A DNA stretch of 64,000 nt, from contig NC_089178.1 of the NCBI RefSeq assembly GCF_947507565.1, forward strand, positions 1,612,001-1,676,000. The letters run 5' to 3'. Positions 35,289 to 46,423 of the stretch are shown here, in pieces. The DNA comes from Oscarella lobularis (lineage: Eukaryota > Porifera > Homoscleromorpha > Homosclerophorida > Oscarellidae). Position 1 is the stretch's first letter; the number at the start of each line of letters is the position of its first letter. The translations under genes were made by a program, and so were the position numbers. The notes beneath the pieces are model-generated. The model ran no database searches. It was not told where the DNA came from and saw nothing but the letters and a program-made list of their open reading frames with translations.

Positions 35289-35897
35289 GTCGTACGACGT
35301 ATTCCACGTTTAAAAGAGGAAATCAAACTCCTCAATGCTCGTTCATTGTCACCTCAAACATGGACTAAGGGGACAGGCAAGGTATGATTAATTAAGAGCT
35401 GCGTTTAGAATGATAAGTGTAATTTTACAACTTTGAGTCGATGGGTTATCATATCCATGAACGAGCAAATTAGACAGCAAACTCCGGAACAGAGACTAAG
35501 CCAGCATCTTTTAAGAGCCCTCTTTAATGAAGCTTCGACAGGGGTCTCCTATTTTATTAGTCTTGGTCACAGGTACGACTGTGATCGCGTGTGCAAAGTT
35601 AACGTTCTTAGTTTGGTTTTAGGTACGTCAATGTCAATGAAGGAGCTGATGCCGTCTCGCCAATGACAGCCACCATTGCTCCTCTTCTTCCACTTGAAAT
35701 GTGTACGCAGACTTTGTCACAGAAGTAATGAACGTGTGAGAACTCTTAATTGTATGTCAACTCGTTTGATTCTAGAGTACTCTGATTTATTTAGGTGCAA
35801 TCCTTTTCAAAAATCGTTAGAAGCAGGAGCCACAACAAGAACTGTCTGGCAGTCCATTATGATGTATTCGGCGAGTAGATCTCAAAGAAGCAAATAG
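35289..35897 (+). CDS. Unrecognised small spliced gene, 3' part (4 exons visible)
   Basis: I do not recognise this protein. Four exons join with consistent phases and GT-AG introns: 35289-35381, 35409-35572, 35623-35724, 35795-35897 (stop TAG). The predicted peptide contains LKEEIKLLNARSLSPQTW, RWVIISMNEQIRQQTPEQ, RALFNEASTGVSYFISLGH, VNEGADAVSPMTATIAPLLP and SLEAGATTRTVWQSIMMY. It has no signal peptide, membrane segment or obvious catalytic motif; it is rich in Arg, Gln and Thr. The first exon stays open into the adjacent satellite, so the true 5' end is not defined. It may have been displaced by satellite expansion, or the gene may be a decayed fragment. The first intron would be very short (27 bp), which weakens that junction. 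Confidence 0.4.
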
Positions 35898-36389
35898 GAA
35901 GCCGCCTTCTGAGGCTACTTCAACGACTATAAAGCAGCTGTTTTTGCTGTGAAAAGCAAATCGTCTTTCCTCAATGGGTAGGACGGAAGCTGCTAGATAT
36001 TTCGTCAAAAGTCAAAAATAAACCGTGAAAGTGAGAACTCTCCATATTTACTTTGGCGAATTCTTAGATTCAGGGTTGTGGCACTGTGGCATTGTGGCAA
36101 TGTAGCAGTATGGCAGTAAATTTTAGAGGCAGAGGAGCGTGGCACCGTGGCAACGGGGCAGCCTGCTGAACAAAGCGACAATAACATGGTATGCGCTACG
36201 ATATTGCGCCAGGGTGCATCGCTCAGTTTGTACTGGTATACGGTGATACAATTACAATAAACTGCTGGCGTAAGTGCAGTGAACCAGAGATGATACTGTA
36301 CTTTTTCTGCCACACTGTCACACTACTTTCACGAACATAACCTCTCATTTCCCAAGAGTACAAGCCATTTCTCTAGCTAACGGGATGAG

Positions 36390-36535
36390 TGTGGCACCGT
36401 GGCAGCTGGGCGGCCACGGCGCCATGCACATTGCCACAAAGCCATGTTGCCACAATGCCACGGTGCCACGGTGCCACGGTGCCACAACGCCACGCTGCCA
36501 CAATGCCACGGTGCCATAATGCCACGTTGCCCACA
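36390..36535 (-). repeat. Octamer array GTGGCANN on the minus strand
   Basis: On the plus strand the units read GCCACNNT (GCCACGGT three times in a row, then GCCACAAC, GCCACGCT, GCCACAAT and so on). This is the reverse complement of the octamer at 32686. A smaller plus-orientation patch lies at 36070-36150. Confidence 0.8.
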
Positions 36536-36563
36536 ATGATCGCAATGTCACGCGATGCTCTAT

Positions 36564-36631
36564 GTTATGGTGTCACGACAGTCACGTTGGCACTATTGTT
36601 ATGGTGTCACGACAGTCACGTTGGCACTACA
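36564..36631 (+). repeat. 34-bp direct duplication
   Basis: Two perfect consecutive copies of a 34-bp unit containing TGGTGTCACGACAGTCACG. It follows directly after the octamer array. Confidence 0.85.
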
Positions 36632-36780
36632 CCTGTATTGCCGCGTTTTTTGTCTCAAATACATTTACCTCTTCCATCACATGGCTGCACTCAGTGACAT
36701 TACTACAACCGATCAAAGAACACAGTGTCAGTGCATCATTATTAAAACTACATGTAAAACTTAGCTTTCTTGTGTAATTA

Positions 36781-36820
36781 AGTTGCGCGCGCTAAGGCTG
36801 AGTTGCGCGCGCTAAGGCTC
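36781..36820 (+). repeat. 20-bp tandem repeat with CGCGCGCTAAGGCT motif
   Basis: The unit AGTTGCGCGCGCTAAGGCTG occurs twice in a row, just upstream of the ATF6 coding frame. A variant (AGTTTCGCGCGCCTAAGGCT) lies within an ATF6 intron at 38579. It may be a small dispersed repeat or a regulatory element. Confidence 0.7.
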
Positions 36821-36842
36821 GTTTCTGCGAATAAGCTCACTC

Positions 36843-39210
36843 GTTTGTCGCGAACTCCCGGACAACTGTCAGACCGAAGGATCTCGATGGATTTGGGGTT
36901 TTCTCAACAATGCGACCGATGATCCTTTAACGAGTTATTCCACTGATCTTTGGGGTAAGAGAGGGAATGTAGTGGGTCAGTTTCGATAACTTTTTACACA
37001 CTTTTTTAACGTTTTCTGTCGTAGGAGCCACTGGATTTGTTTTGAATGACACCGAAGCTCTTTTTTCCGACATTCCCGACACGTTTTCGTGTCCAGAAGT
37101 ACATAAAATCGTCTTTTGTTTCTCAAACATCCGACCGAATCCAACTTTAGAGCGCAGACGCAATCGATTCGACGCAAAACGACTACATTCTCTCATCTCT
37201 GGAAGAAATAAACGGTTAGCTCGCGTATTCGGCTCCTTCTCGAACGTTCTCTACGATCACGTGATTCGCAGACTCGCAGCGTACGGAAATCCCATGGCTG
37301 CCAAGCTCACCCGAATCTCTCGTACGAAAAACACCCGATTGGTTAATTAATTGATAAATAAAATTAATTTTAGCTTCATTCTGGCGTTTGCTCGCCTCAG
37401 ACGACTGCCCCGCCCACTTCTGCAATTGTCACTCAGCAACCGAAGGAGGAGGAGAAGGTTGTAGTGTTGGAACCGAAAGTGGAAGCCATTCTCTCCAAGG
37501 TGAGACTTATCCGGGCAAATTGTCAGTTTAGTGATTTTTAATTAAAATTTTTTAGAGGAGGTCTATTGCTCGAGCTCCTTTACCGGAGCAGAAGGAGTCG
37601 AAGCCCGAGCCAACGTTGCCGAGCTTGCCTCCAAATCCGTCAGAAGACGACGTGCGTGTCTTTTTCTGTAATGATATGAATTCGAATATTTTTTTTCTAT
37701 AAAGGTAAAGCAGTATAAAAAACGAATGAGGATGATCAAGAATCGCGAGTCGGCGAATTTGTCGCGAAAACGAAAACGAGAGGTGAAGAAGGAGAAGAAC
37801 AAATAAATAATTAATCTGGTAGAAATACGAATGTCTGTGCTGTAGGAACTTGCCGGCTTAGAGACTCAAGTAAAACGATTCTCCGAAGAGCAAGCTCAGC
37901 TGGTGCACGAGAATAGATTACTCAGAGAACGAGTTCAGCAATTAGAGGAGGAAGTGAGCTTGAATGGAACGAGAAGCAGTTACGATAATCTAATTCATTG
38001 CTTCTAAATTTAGAACGCCGTGCTAAGGTCTCAAAGGTCTGGTACGACGTCTCTGTCGACCAATCATCGGCCTGCTTATCTGTTGGCGATTTGCCTTGTG
38101 ACAATGAGTCTTGGTCTTCTCTTGCCTTCTAAGTAAACGATGCGTGCCGTTGCTGAAATCTGAGTATTATTACCTTTTTTATTTTTCAGTTTGTTTTTTT
38201 ATCGGGGGTCCCTTGAGAAAGATGCTAGTGGACTGGCGGCGCATCGAGCAGCGCCTGGAAGAGCTCTACTGGCATACGTACCCGGAAGGGAAGAGAGCCT
38301 GCAGCAAAGAAATGTTGAGTCGGTTTTGAGTGTAATGAAATTGGAAGAGGAGAGAAAGAAGAGCGAGAAGGCGGAGAATTATTATAATGACGAGGATAGC
38401 AGTGGAAGAAACAGCACAGCGTTGATGAGACTTCCTGAGGAGTTGATGCCTGAGACGGACAGGTGAGTATACAGTATGGTCTTGTACTTTATTAATTAAT
38501 TGATTTGGGGGCGTTAGGGTTGCGCAGAAATTGACTGCGTCGTTTGGAAAGGGAAGGTTGCCTAGAAGGACTAAGGTTAGTTTCGCGCGCCTAAGGCTAA
38601 ATGGGTACATATTGATCAATACTGTAATGTTAAATGGAGCCTTTGATCCCATGGAGTTTAGAATAGTTTCTGTGTTTTTTGGGGTATAGAAAAGGAGGGG
38701 AAAGTGTGCCAAGTCAACGGATCTTGTTGCCCTGGATTCAGCTAGACGAATGACGTCAGGACTGTCAATTTTTGGAAATCCTGGCAGGTGTGTGAATCTT
38801 TTTCTTTCTTTTTTTATATTGGTTATAAAGGGGTCTTTGTTAGAATTGACTACGAGGCGTTTGTCAAGGCCATCAACCGTCAGCAAGATACGTTTTACGT
38901 TGTTTCCCTCAAGGTACACGCGCCACGGCTGCAAAAGCCAATATTGCAAGATTTCCTTTCGTAGGATCACATTGTCTTCTCTGGTACGCACAACAACAAG
39001 ACTCAAAGGCCCAAAATGGCTTTTATGATGCCACCACCTTTCCGAAATGGTAAGAAAAAAGAAAAATGTTTAGATTTGAATTTTTCACGTCAGGCTGTTC
39101 TAGATTCTATGAACCTTCCGAAGGACGAAGTAGCACTGCTGCAAATTGATTGCGAAGTTGTGGACACGCGAGTTCTTTCTGTTCCGTCAGCTATACTTCC
39201 TCCTCATTAG
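36843..39210 (+). CDS. ATF6: ATF6-like ER membrane bZIP transcription factor; 5' end not resolved
   Basis: ER-stress sensor. The cytosolic bZIP part is released by S1P/S2P proteolysis after transport to the Golgi. The N-terminal exons encode acidic, low-complexity sequence (TDDPLTSYSTDLWG, IDSTQNDYILSSLEEIN). The basic region reads MIKNRESANLSRKRKRE, the NxxSAxxSR pattern of ATF6. A leucine zipper (LAGLETQVKRFSEEQAQLV, ENRLLRERVQQLEEE) follows. One transmembrane helix (YLLAICLVTMSLGLLL) comes next. The luminal part carries the blocks QDTFYVVSLKDHIVFSGTHN, then KTQRPKMAFMMP, and ends with LLQIDCEVVDTRVLSVPS before ILPPH, matching the ATF6 C-terminus. About 12 exons. The first exon seen is open from 36816 to 36955 but has no in-frame ATG, so a further 5' exon is likely upstream. 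The luminal domain seems shorter than in vertebrates. Confidence 0.82.
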
Positions 39211-39347
39211 ATACTTACTTACCTGACTGCTAATTAGTTAACGTAGCGTAAAAAATAGTTGAAAAGATCAGACTCCCCAAAGCGCTCTCGTCTTTCATAT
39301 ACGGGTTTTAGTGCACGTGAGCTTGTTGTCGAATTTGCGTTTGAGCA

Positions 39348-39586
39348 ATGCATAGTTTTGTTGCCTTTGCACTTGCTACCGTCGTCGCTCTTTCGTCGTA
39401 CGTCGACTGCAAGCCACCCAATATCGTATTCGTCCTCACCGACGATCAAGATATCAAGTTGGGGGGTTTGACGCCGATGAAAAATGCGCGAAAGCTTATT
39501 CAAGACGAAGGCGCAACGCTGGACAATTTTTTCGTCACGACGCCAGTTTGGTACGAGGGGGCGTGTCAACAGGGTGGATAATATCT

Positions 39587-39642
<56 letters not shown>

Positions 39643-41469
39643 ACTGGCAGCTGCCCGTCGAGAGCGACGATTTTAACTGGCCTCTATCCGCACAACATTC
39701 ATTCGACAGACGGAAGCGGATGCATGCATATGAACGTGACGAATTCCGTCTTCGAAGCGGAAATGCTGGGAAATTGGCTCCAAAAGACTGGCTACGTGAC
39801 TGGACAATACGGAAAACTGCTCAATCCCAATGGTGTAGCACCGTACTGCAAAAAAACCGGCGCCCAAAAGCTTCCGGGTTTCGATGACTATTTGACAATG
39901 TGCAATGTATGACGATGAGATCACCAACAACTCACTGTATATGTAGTAGACTGTGGTTGTCTAATTCTTAGGACGGACGCTACTTCAAAAACGCGTTTTC
40001 CTACAACGGACGATACTTTGAAAGTGGGACTAATCCCAGCGACTATCTGACGTCAATTTTAGGAAACTACACAATCAAATTTATAAACGAAGTCAAAGAA
40101 TCCCATAGAGAGGTGTAGATAGAGCTAACTAATTAGCCTTTTCATGTAGGCTCTTAAAAAAGGCCAGCCCTTCTTTACCTACATAGCGCCACACGCACCT
40201 CACGTTCCGGCGACTCCAGCACCCGTAAAAACCCACGTCATTGATATACGTAAAAATGTATAGCAAATGCTTTAGTGGTATGCTGACGCCTTTAGTAATC
40301 TGACAGCTCCTCGTACACCCAATTATAACTATTCCGCTCTTGATCATCACTGGGTCGTCAGACAGCAACAACCCCTGACGGCTGATAAGGAAGAGGGAGA
40401 AATCGATGAATTGTTTCGTAACAGGTCGAAATAAATTTGTAGTTTTAATTTGCTGTATGTAACATTTTCAGATGGAGGACGCTTCTTTCAGTTGATGATC
40501 TGATTGTTGCTGTTGTCAATCTTCTGAAGTCCAAAGGAGAGTTGGACAATACCTATATTATGTTGACTAGCGATCACGGATACCAATTGGGACAGGTAAA
40601 TCAAATACATCGTTCTCTCCTTATTATATTAATTAATTCCAATCGTAGTTTCGTTTGCCAATGTGTAAACTGCAAGTGTATGAGGTGTCGCAGCCATGCC
40701 GTTCTAACTATTGCGGAATTTTAGATTATTTTTCTAGCATGATATTCGAGTTCCCTTTCTCATCCGCGGACCTGGAATAGAGGCTGGGAGTCATTTTAAA
40801 GGAATATCCGGTAAGCGAACAATAACTCGTAGGGTCGAACTTGAACCGTTCTTCTCTAGGCAATGTAGACATCGCTCCCACAATCATGGAACTAGCTGGA
40901 GCCAAAGTGCCAGAGTTCATGAACGGCAAATCGTTTGTGAAGCAGGTGGTTAAAACGAAGGCTGACTCGGCGCCAGGCAGTTGGCGAGAGATGTACATGA
41001 TTGAGTGAGAGAAAATTTACTCTTCCATATCGCTCCATCAGTAAATCTGTAATAGATACTGGAGCTTAGGAAACGTGACTCGCATGGATCATCTGGTTGA
41101 CGGCACAAACAACACATATTTGGCTGCAAGGCTGATAAATGATACTCACAATTATGTCTACGCGGAATTCTACAACAGTCGCACCGAGGTAAATAATTTC
41201 AGTTACACCAGCATGCGTGTGTTCATTTTTACCGTGCAGTTGTCCTTTGGCACGCCAGTCGAATACGAACTTTTTGACATTGACAAAGATCCGTTTCAAC
41301 TAAAAAATTTGTATGGCACTGCTACTGCTGATCAGAAATTGGTATTGTACTTTTATGATAAACTAATGCTCTAATTAAAAATCTCCCTCTTTTCTGCGTA
41401 TGGCAGGTGGATGAATTCAAATTGTTCATTCATAAGGAATATGGCTGCACCGGTGCACAGTGCTCGTGA
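39348..41469 (+). CDS. GNS: N-acetylglucosamine-6-sulfatase-like lysosomal sulfatase
   Basis: Formylglycine-dependent sulfatase, most like GNS, which removes 6-sulfate from heparan and keratan sulfate. Exon 1 (39348-39550) codes for a signal peptide ([21 protein letters not shown]), followed by [19 protein letters not shown] with the metal-binding Asp pair. The catalytic signature [11 protein letters not shown] is split by the first intron exactly between its two Cys codons. Later blocks: [60 protein letters not shown] with metal ligands D and H, then [16 protein letters not shown] and [16 protein letters not shown]. The C-terminus ends [12 protein letters not shown], similar to the disulfide near the GNS end. 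N-glycosylation sequons (NVT, NYT, NNT) are present. The first intron has a (TC)n tract near its acceptor. Confidence 0.87.
39589..39637 (+). repeat. (TC)n microsatellite in the first sulfatase intron
   Basis: About 24 uninterrupted TC units, ending 12 bp before the acceptor AG at 39649-39650. It forms an extended polypyrimidine tract. Confidence 0.95.
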
Positions 41470-41570
41470 GCAGGTCTTTTGGTGCTGCAGCAAACCCACT
41501 TGTTTTCTATGTCTGTCAGATTTGTGCACGTGTTTTTTATATTTTAATTCCCAAACCCGGATGTTTACAT

Positions 41571-41610
41571 CGGTAAAGTGCGCTACGGTAAAGTGCGCTA
41601 CGGTAAGGTG
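41571..41610 (+). repeat. 15-bp tandem repeat directly upstream of PMPCA
   Basis: CGGTAAAGTGCGCTA is present twice in full and then as CGGTAAGGTG, ending two bases before the PMPCA ATG at 41613. It probably lies in the 5' UTR or core promoter. Confidence 0.8.
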
Positions 41611-41612
41611 CA

Positions 41613-42774
41613 ATGGCGTTTTGTCGCCGGGTACGAAGACTTCTCTCGTCCCAGGCGTTCACAAACGTTCCTTTGGATCGTCCTCTTCCAAACGCACCTA
41701 TCGGAAATCCTGTGGGAATCGAGAATCTGCCAAAACGCGTAACGCACGTCACACTCCTCGACAGCGGTCTCAAAATTGCCACCGAAGATGCGCTCGGTCA
41801 GCACTGCACAATAGGAGGTAAACCAATCGCAAATCGGCAGCCATTCGCAACGAATTTCAACGCAGCCATGGTCGATTTCGGCCCGAGATACGAAGTCGAT
41901 GTAACACCCGGCGTATCCCACTTTCTTTCCAAGCTCGCTTTCCAAGTAGCAGAGGAGTAATTTCCAAATTTTGCAGAGAAAGAAACTTCTCTCTCAATTA
42001 GCGCTCCAAAACTTGGCCTTCGAGGGATTCAATTCTGGAAGAATTGGACAAGAACGGAGGACTCGCTGACTGTCAGTATCACAGGTGACGACGCATGTTT
42101 TGTGGATACGTTAGGGAAGTAGTCTAGAGGGAAATCGCGGTGTTGAAAAAAGGACACTAACTAGAGAATGATGGCCCGGTGTTCACCGTGTTGCCATCAT
42201 GCAGAGCCTCCCACCGCTTACCGTACGAGAGTGCATACCATAGTGTGACGTCATAATTTTTTATGTTGTCACATATTCACGTGGTCCTTACAGCCGTTAG
42301 CTACTACAGCTCACTCCTACGTACATACTGTAAATACTTGCATGATTGCAATGTTTTCCTAATTAGGCGCTTTTCTGACGTAGTGTATTTGATAATGTGC
42401 TCTGTATTCTGTATTTGAGGGGGACCTATGCATGTGTACGGGTCATATTTCCTGTTACCCGTACACGCGTACATACCCACGCACATACGGCATGAGTGGA
42501 TACTTTTGATTGTGACGTCAGAGCGTGACAATCAAAACTGTCGTTTCGGTTTCTCAGGGCATTTATAACACGGAAAATAGCACAGATCAATTGGAAATAA
42601 GGGTTTCTAAGCATTTTTTCCGTTTATGAAAGAAAAAACGCTTTATTCGCGTCGTAAATCGCCTTTTTTGGGGCACCGTTTTGAGCTCTTTGTCGCGCAT
42701 GCGCTGTACGAAAAAACGGGCTTTTAAGTTACGTCACAATACCGAGCGTGACGAACAGACATACATACATACAT

Positions 42775-42809
<35 letters not shown>

Positions 42810-45800
42810 CTTCAGGTCCTAAGATCATGTTTGAGAGAGCCTCCCTCCTTCGTTATACGGGCTCCACCCGTACAACTGCGGTGGTCGGCTCCATAATAAC
42901 TAGAGAATGATGGCCCGGTGTTCACCGTGTTGCCATCATGCAGAGCCTCCCACCGCTTACCGTACGCGAGTGCATAACATAGTGTGACGTCAAAAAGTAT
43001 TACATCACACTATGTTATGACAACATAAGTTATGTTGTCACATATTCACGTGGTCATTACAGCCGTTTTAGCTACTACAGCTCAGTCCTACCTACATACT
43101 GTAAATACTTGCAAGATTGCAATGTTTTCCTAATTAGGCGCTTTCCTGACGTACTGTATAGGGCTTGTGCACAGTGACGTCAGAGTCAACGTCACAGCTT
43201 TTTGCTTGGGCATGACGCGCGTTAGGCTTTCAGAAAATGTCCTCTATTTGCGCGATACTACCTTTCTACCGCGTAACCACCATAAGATATGTAGAAGCAT
43301 GATTTAGACGTCGTTCGGCGCCTATTCCGTGACATTTCTCGTGATATCGGCGAGTTATATCGATGAATGGGCGGGACTTCCAACGAAATGGGCGTTTTCG
43401 ATGTGCTCTCATTCCTCACCAAAGCATCCGATTGCACCGAGACTTTACCACGTTATAGGCACATCATTGATCTTCACATTCATGGCCAAGACCAGGCAAG
43501 AAGAGGTTTAGTTTCGCACTTTGGGCCCTGTTTGTAGCACCACTTAGCGCACGTGTTTCAACGCTTTTTTTCGCTTTTTTTTCGTTTCAGTGGTTCTAAC
43601 TCCCTGTGCCGTGGATTTCGTATGTCGCGCATGTCGAGAGAAGGCATAACTTTGTATCCCGCCGCGCAATCTCAAATGTTCGCACACAATTTCGCGCCGT
43701 ATCACGCACCACAGCCCAAGGACGCACTGTACATTATGCAGAAAAGAACGCCGTTGGTTAATTATGTGCATGAATTAGCGTGGCTGCATTCTCAGCAGAA
43801 GCGCTGCGTCCTTGAGCTGTGGTGCCTGATTAGGGCGCGAAATAGTGTGTTCACATTCGCGATTTCGTGGCGAGGTACAAACTAATACCTTCTCTCAACA
43901 TTCCATCGACGACACAGGGAGTTAGAACTACAGAAACGAGAAAGAAGGAGTTGAAGCGCGTGCGCTAAGTGGTGTTACAAACAGGACCCAAAGTGCGAAA
44001 CTAAACCTCTTCTTGCCAGATCTTGGCCATGAATGTGAAGATCAATCATGTGCCTATAACGTGGTAAAGTCTCGGTGCAATCGGATGCTTTGGTGAGGAA
44101 TGAGAGCACATCGAAAACGCCCATTTCGTCGGAAGTCCCCGCCCATTCATCGATATAACTCGCCGAAAACACGGAGAAATACCACGGAATAGGCGCCGAA
44201 CGACGCCTATAGCATGCTTCTATATATCTTATGGTGGTTACGCGGAAGAAAGGTAGTATCGCGCAGATAGAGGACAATTTCTGAAACCCTAACGCGCGTC
44301 ATGCCCAAACAAAAGACTGTGACGTCGCCTGTGACGTCACGTGCACAAGCCCTATTTGATAATGTGCTCTGTGTGTATTGAGGAGGACCTATGCATGTGT
44401 ACGGGTCATATTTCCTGTTACCCGTACGTACGTACCCACCCACATACTGTACATGAGTGGATACTTTTGATTGTGACGTCAGAGCGTAACAATCAAAACC
44501 GTCGTTTCGGTTTCTCAGGGCATTTATAACACGGAAAATAGCACAGATCAATTGGAAATAAGGGTTTCTAAGCATTTTTTTCGTTTATGAAAGAAAAAAC
44601 GCTTTATCCGCGCCGTAAATCGCCTTTTTCGGGTCACCGTTTTGGGCCCCATTTCGCGCATGCGCTGTACGAAAAACGGGTTTTTAAGTTACGTCACAAT
44701 ACCGAGCGTGACGAACAGACATACAGACAGACAGACAGACACTTCCGGCCCTAAGATCACGTTTGAGAGAGCCTCCCTCCGCCGTTATACGGGCTCCACC
44801 CGTACAACTCTGGTGGTCGGCTCCATAATTTTATATATCTTTCTTGATAGGGATGCCTTTATGTATGCCTTGACGGGATTCTCGAGTTCGTTTCCGTCTC
44901 TACTGCGCGTATTGTCCGAGTCCCTTTTTCAGCCGATCGTCACAGCGGAGGACGTCGGTTACTCTATTGTCTTGAATGCATAGTAACCAATTCATCTCTT
45001 CAGATCGATAGTCAGCGAGAAGAAGTCCAGTTTCAAATTGAAGAACTCCAGCGACGACTTGATCCTGAGCCACTTCTAACGGAACTAATACACGCAGTAA
45101 GGAAGTTTTTGAAACGGGTTTTTCAGAGCCTTGACGTCTCTTTTTCCCCCAGGCCGCATACAGGAACAATACCCTCGGCTTTTCCAAGTTCTGTCCTAGC
45201 GACAGCGTTGATCTCGTATCGGAGAAGGACGTGCTTAGCGTACTAAAACGATACTTCGTTCCGTCGCGAATAACCGTCTGCGGCGTGGGCGTTCAGCACG
45301 ACTCGTTCGTGGAGACAGTTCACGAGACATTCAGTGGCGTCACACCAGCTTGGGAGGACAGAGTCGTTACACCGACAAGAGTGGACGAATCAGTATCCCA
45401 GTACACAGGGGGTATTGTCACAGTAAGAGGGCAACATTAGTCTAGGTAAAGAGTGTCCGACTCTTCTCGCTAGAATCATAGTGATAGTGAGCCTCAGCGA
45501 CTCGTTTTGAATCCTCTGCCCGAGTTGGCCCACGTGGCCATAGGCTTCGAAGCGGCATCCTTTCATGATCCCGACTTCTTTCCATTTTCTGTTCTGAACG
45601 TTCTCCTCGGCGGCGGGGGCTCCTTTTCGGCGGGCGGTCCCGGCAAGGGAATGTATTCGCGACTCTACACGGACGTTCTTAATCGGTACCATTGGGTGCA
45701 AAACGCGACCGCTTATCATCACTCGTACTCCGATTCTGGACTATTCTGTATCTACGGAAGCGCCTCTCCTAATCAGGTACGCCGACAATGCACTGGGGAG

Positions 45801-46380
45801 TCCGTGCTAGAGATCTTTTCTTTTAAGTTACCTGACTTGGTTCAAGTGTTGATGGACGAGTTTATGAGACTCTCCAAGCCTTATGGAAGTGTATGGGCTT
45901 TTCGTGGTCACTAAAATCATTTGCAGTTTTTGGCGTATATTATAGGAAGAACTGTCTCGAGCCAAGAAGCAGTTACAGTCGATGCTAATGATGAATCTCG
46001 AGTCAAGGACGGTTGTTTTTGAAGACATAGGAAGGTATAGGCGTAGCATGGCGACTTTTCTTCTCTACGCCGATTGTCGTTTGTCTTGTAGGCAAATTTT
46101 GGCTACTGGTAAAAGACGATCTCCTGAAGAGCTGTGCGATAGGATAGGTGAGTTGCTTAGCGGTTTTCCTTTGCACACGCGCAGCCTAATTTTTCTAGAA
46201 AGTGTTACGAGTTCTGATATTCAAATGGCGTGCCAAAAGATGATGACGCAGTCTCCGGCCGTGGCTGCGTTTGGAAATCTGAGCGATATGCCGTCATATG
46301 GCGATATTGATAGTGCTTTTGCAAAAGGGGGGAGACTTCCGGGTCGAAGTAATAACTTTTTTGGTCGTTTCAAGTTTTGA
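41613..46380 (+). CDS. PMPCA: Mitochondrial processing peptidase alpha subunit
   Basis: Substrate-binding subunit of the matrix peptidase that removes presequences; alpha-MPP lacks the catalytic zinc site. N-terminal [16 protein letters not shown] is itself a basic presequence. Blocks: [28 protein letters not shown] (in the position of the HxxEH region, not intact, as expected for alpha), [51 protein letters not shown]. The glycine-rich loop [20 protein letters not shown], diagnostic of alpha-MPP, is intact. [38 protein letters not shown] and the end GRLPG follow. The intron after YQYHR (42085-44849, 2,765 bp) is some 30 times the local average and holds nested repeats. The splice across it keeps frame (H-R-D-A-F-M-Y-A). 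All exons appear intact. Confidence 0.92.
42158..42896 (+). repeat. 0.74-kb repeat, first tandem copy (in PMPCA intron)
   Basis: Begins TAACTAGAGAATGATGGCCC and ends GGTCGGCTCCATAA, directly followed by a second copy. It includes a CATA/CAGA tetranucleotide tract at 42762-42808. No protein is encoded. ATGATGGC and GCCATCAT make a small hairpin near its start. Confidence 0.85.
42897..44829 (+). repeat. 0.74-kb repeat, second tandem copy, interrupted
   Basis: Matches the first copy over 42897-43158 and 44355-44829 (262 + 475 bp), with a period of 739 bp. The two parts are separated by a 1,196-bp inverted-repeat element. The tetranucleotide tract is shorter (44716-44740) than in copy one. Confidence 0.85.
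43159..44354. mobile_element. Long-terminal-inverted-repeat (foldback/MITE-like) element
   Basis: Starts TAGGGCTTGTGCAC and ends with the exact reverse complement GTGCACAAGCCCTA. Left arm 43159-43611 and right arm 43910-44354 are about 450 bp each and highly similar in inverted orientation; the core is 298 bp. The empty site is visible in the first tandem copy (GTGTATTTGAT), so insertion fell at a TA, which suggests a Tc1/mariner-type TA target. Core and arms have only short open frames with no transposase motif, so it is non-autonomous. Confidence 0.82.
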
Positions 46381-46423
46381 TTGCAGCTGTAGCTAATTAG
46401 CCGATGAATAATAAACGCGCCGG

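Noticed and set aside
43553-43885. 110-codon open frame in the core of the inverted-repeat element
   Set aside because: No transposase motif, it begins in the arm and uses repeat sequence; more likely chance than a gene.
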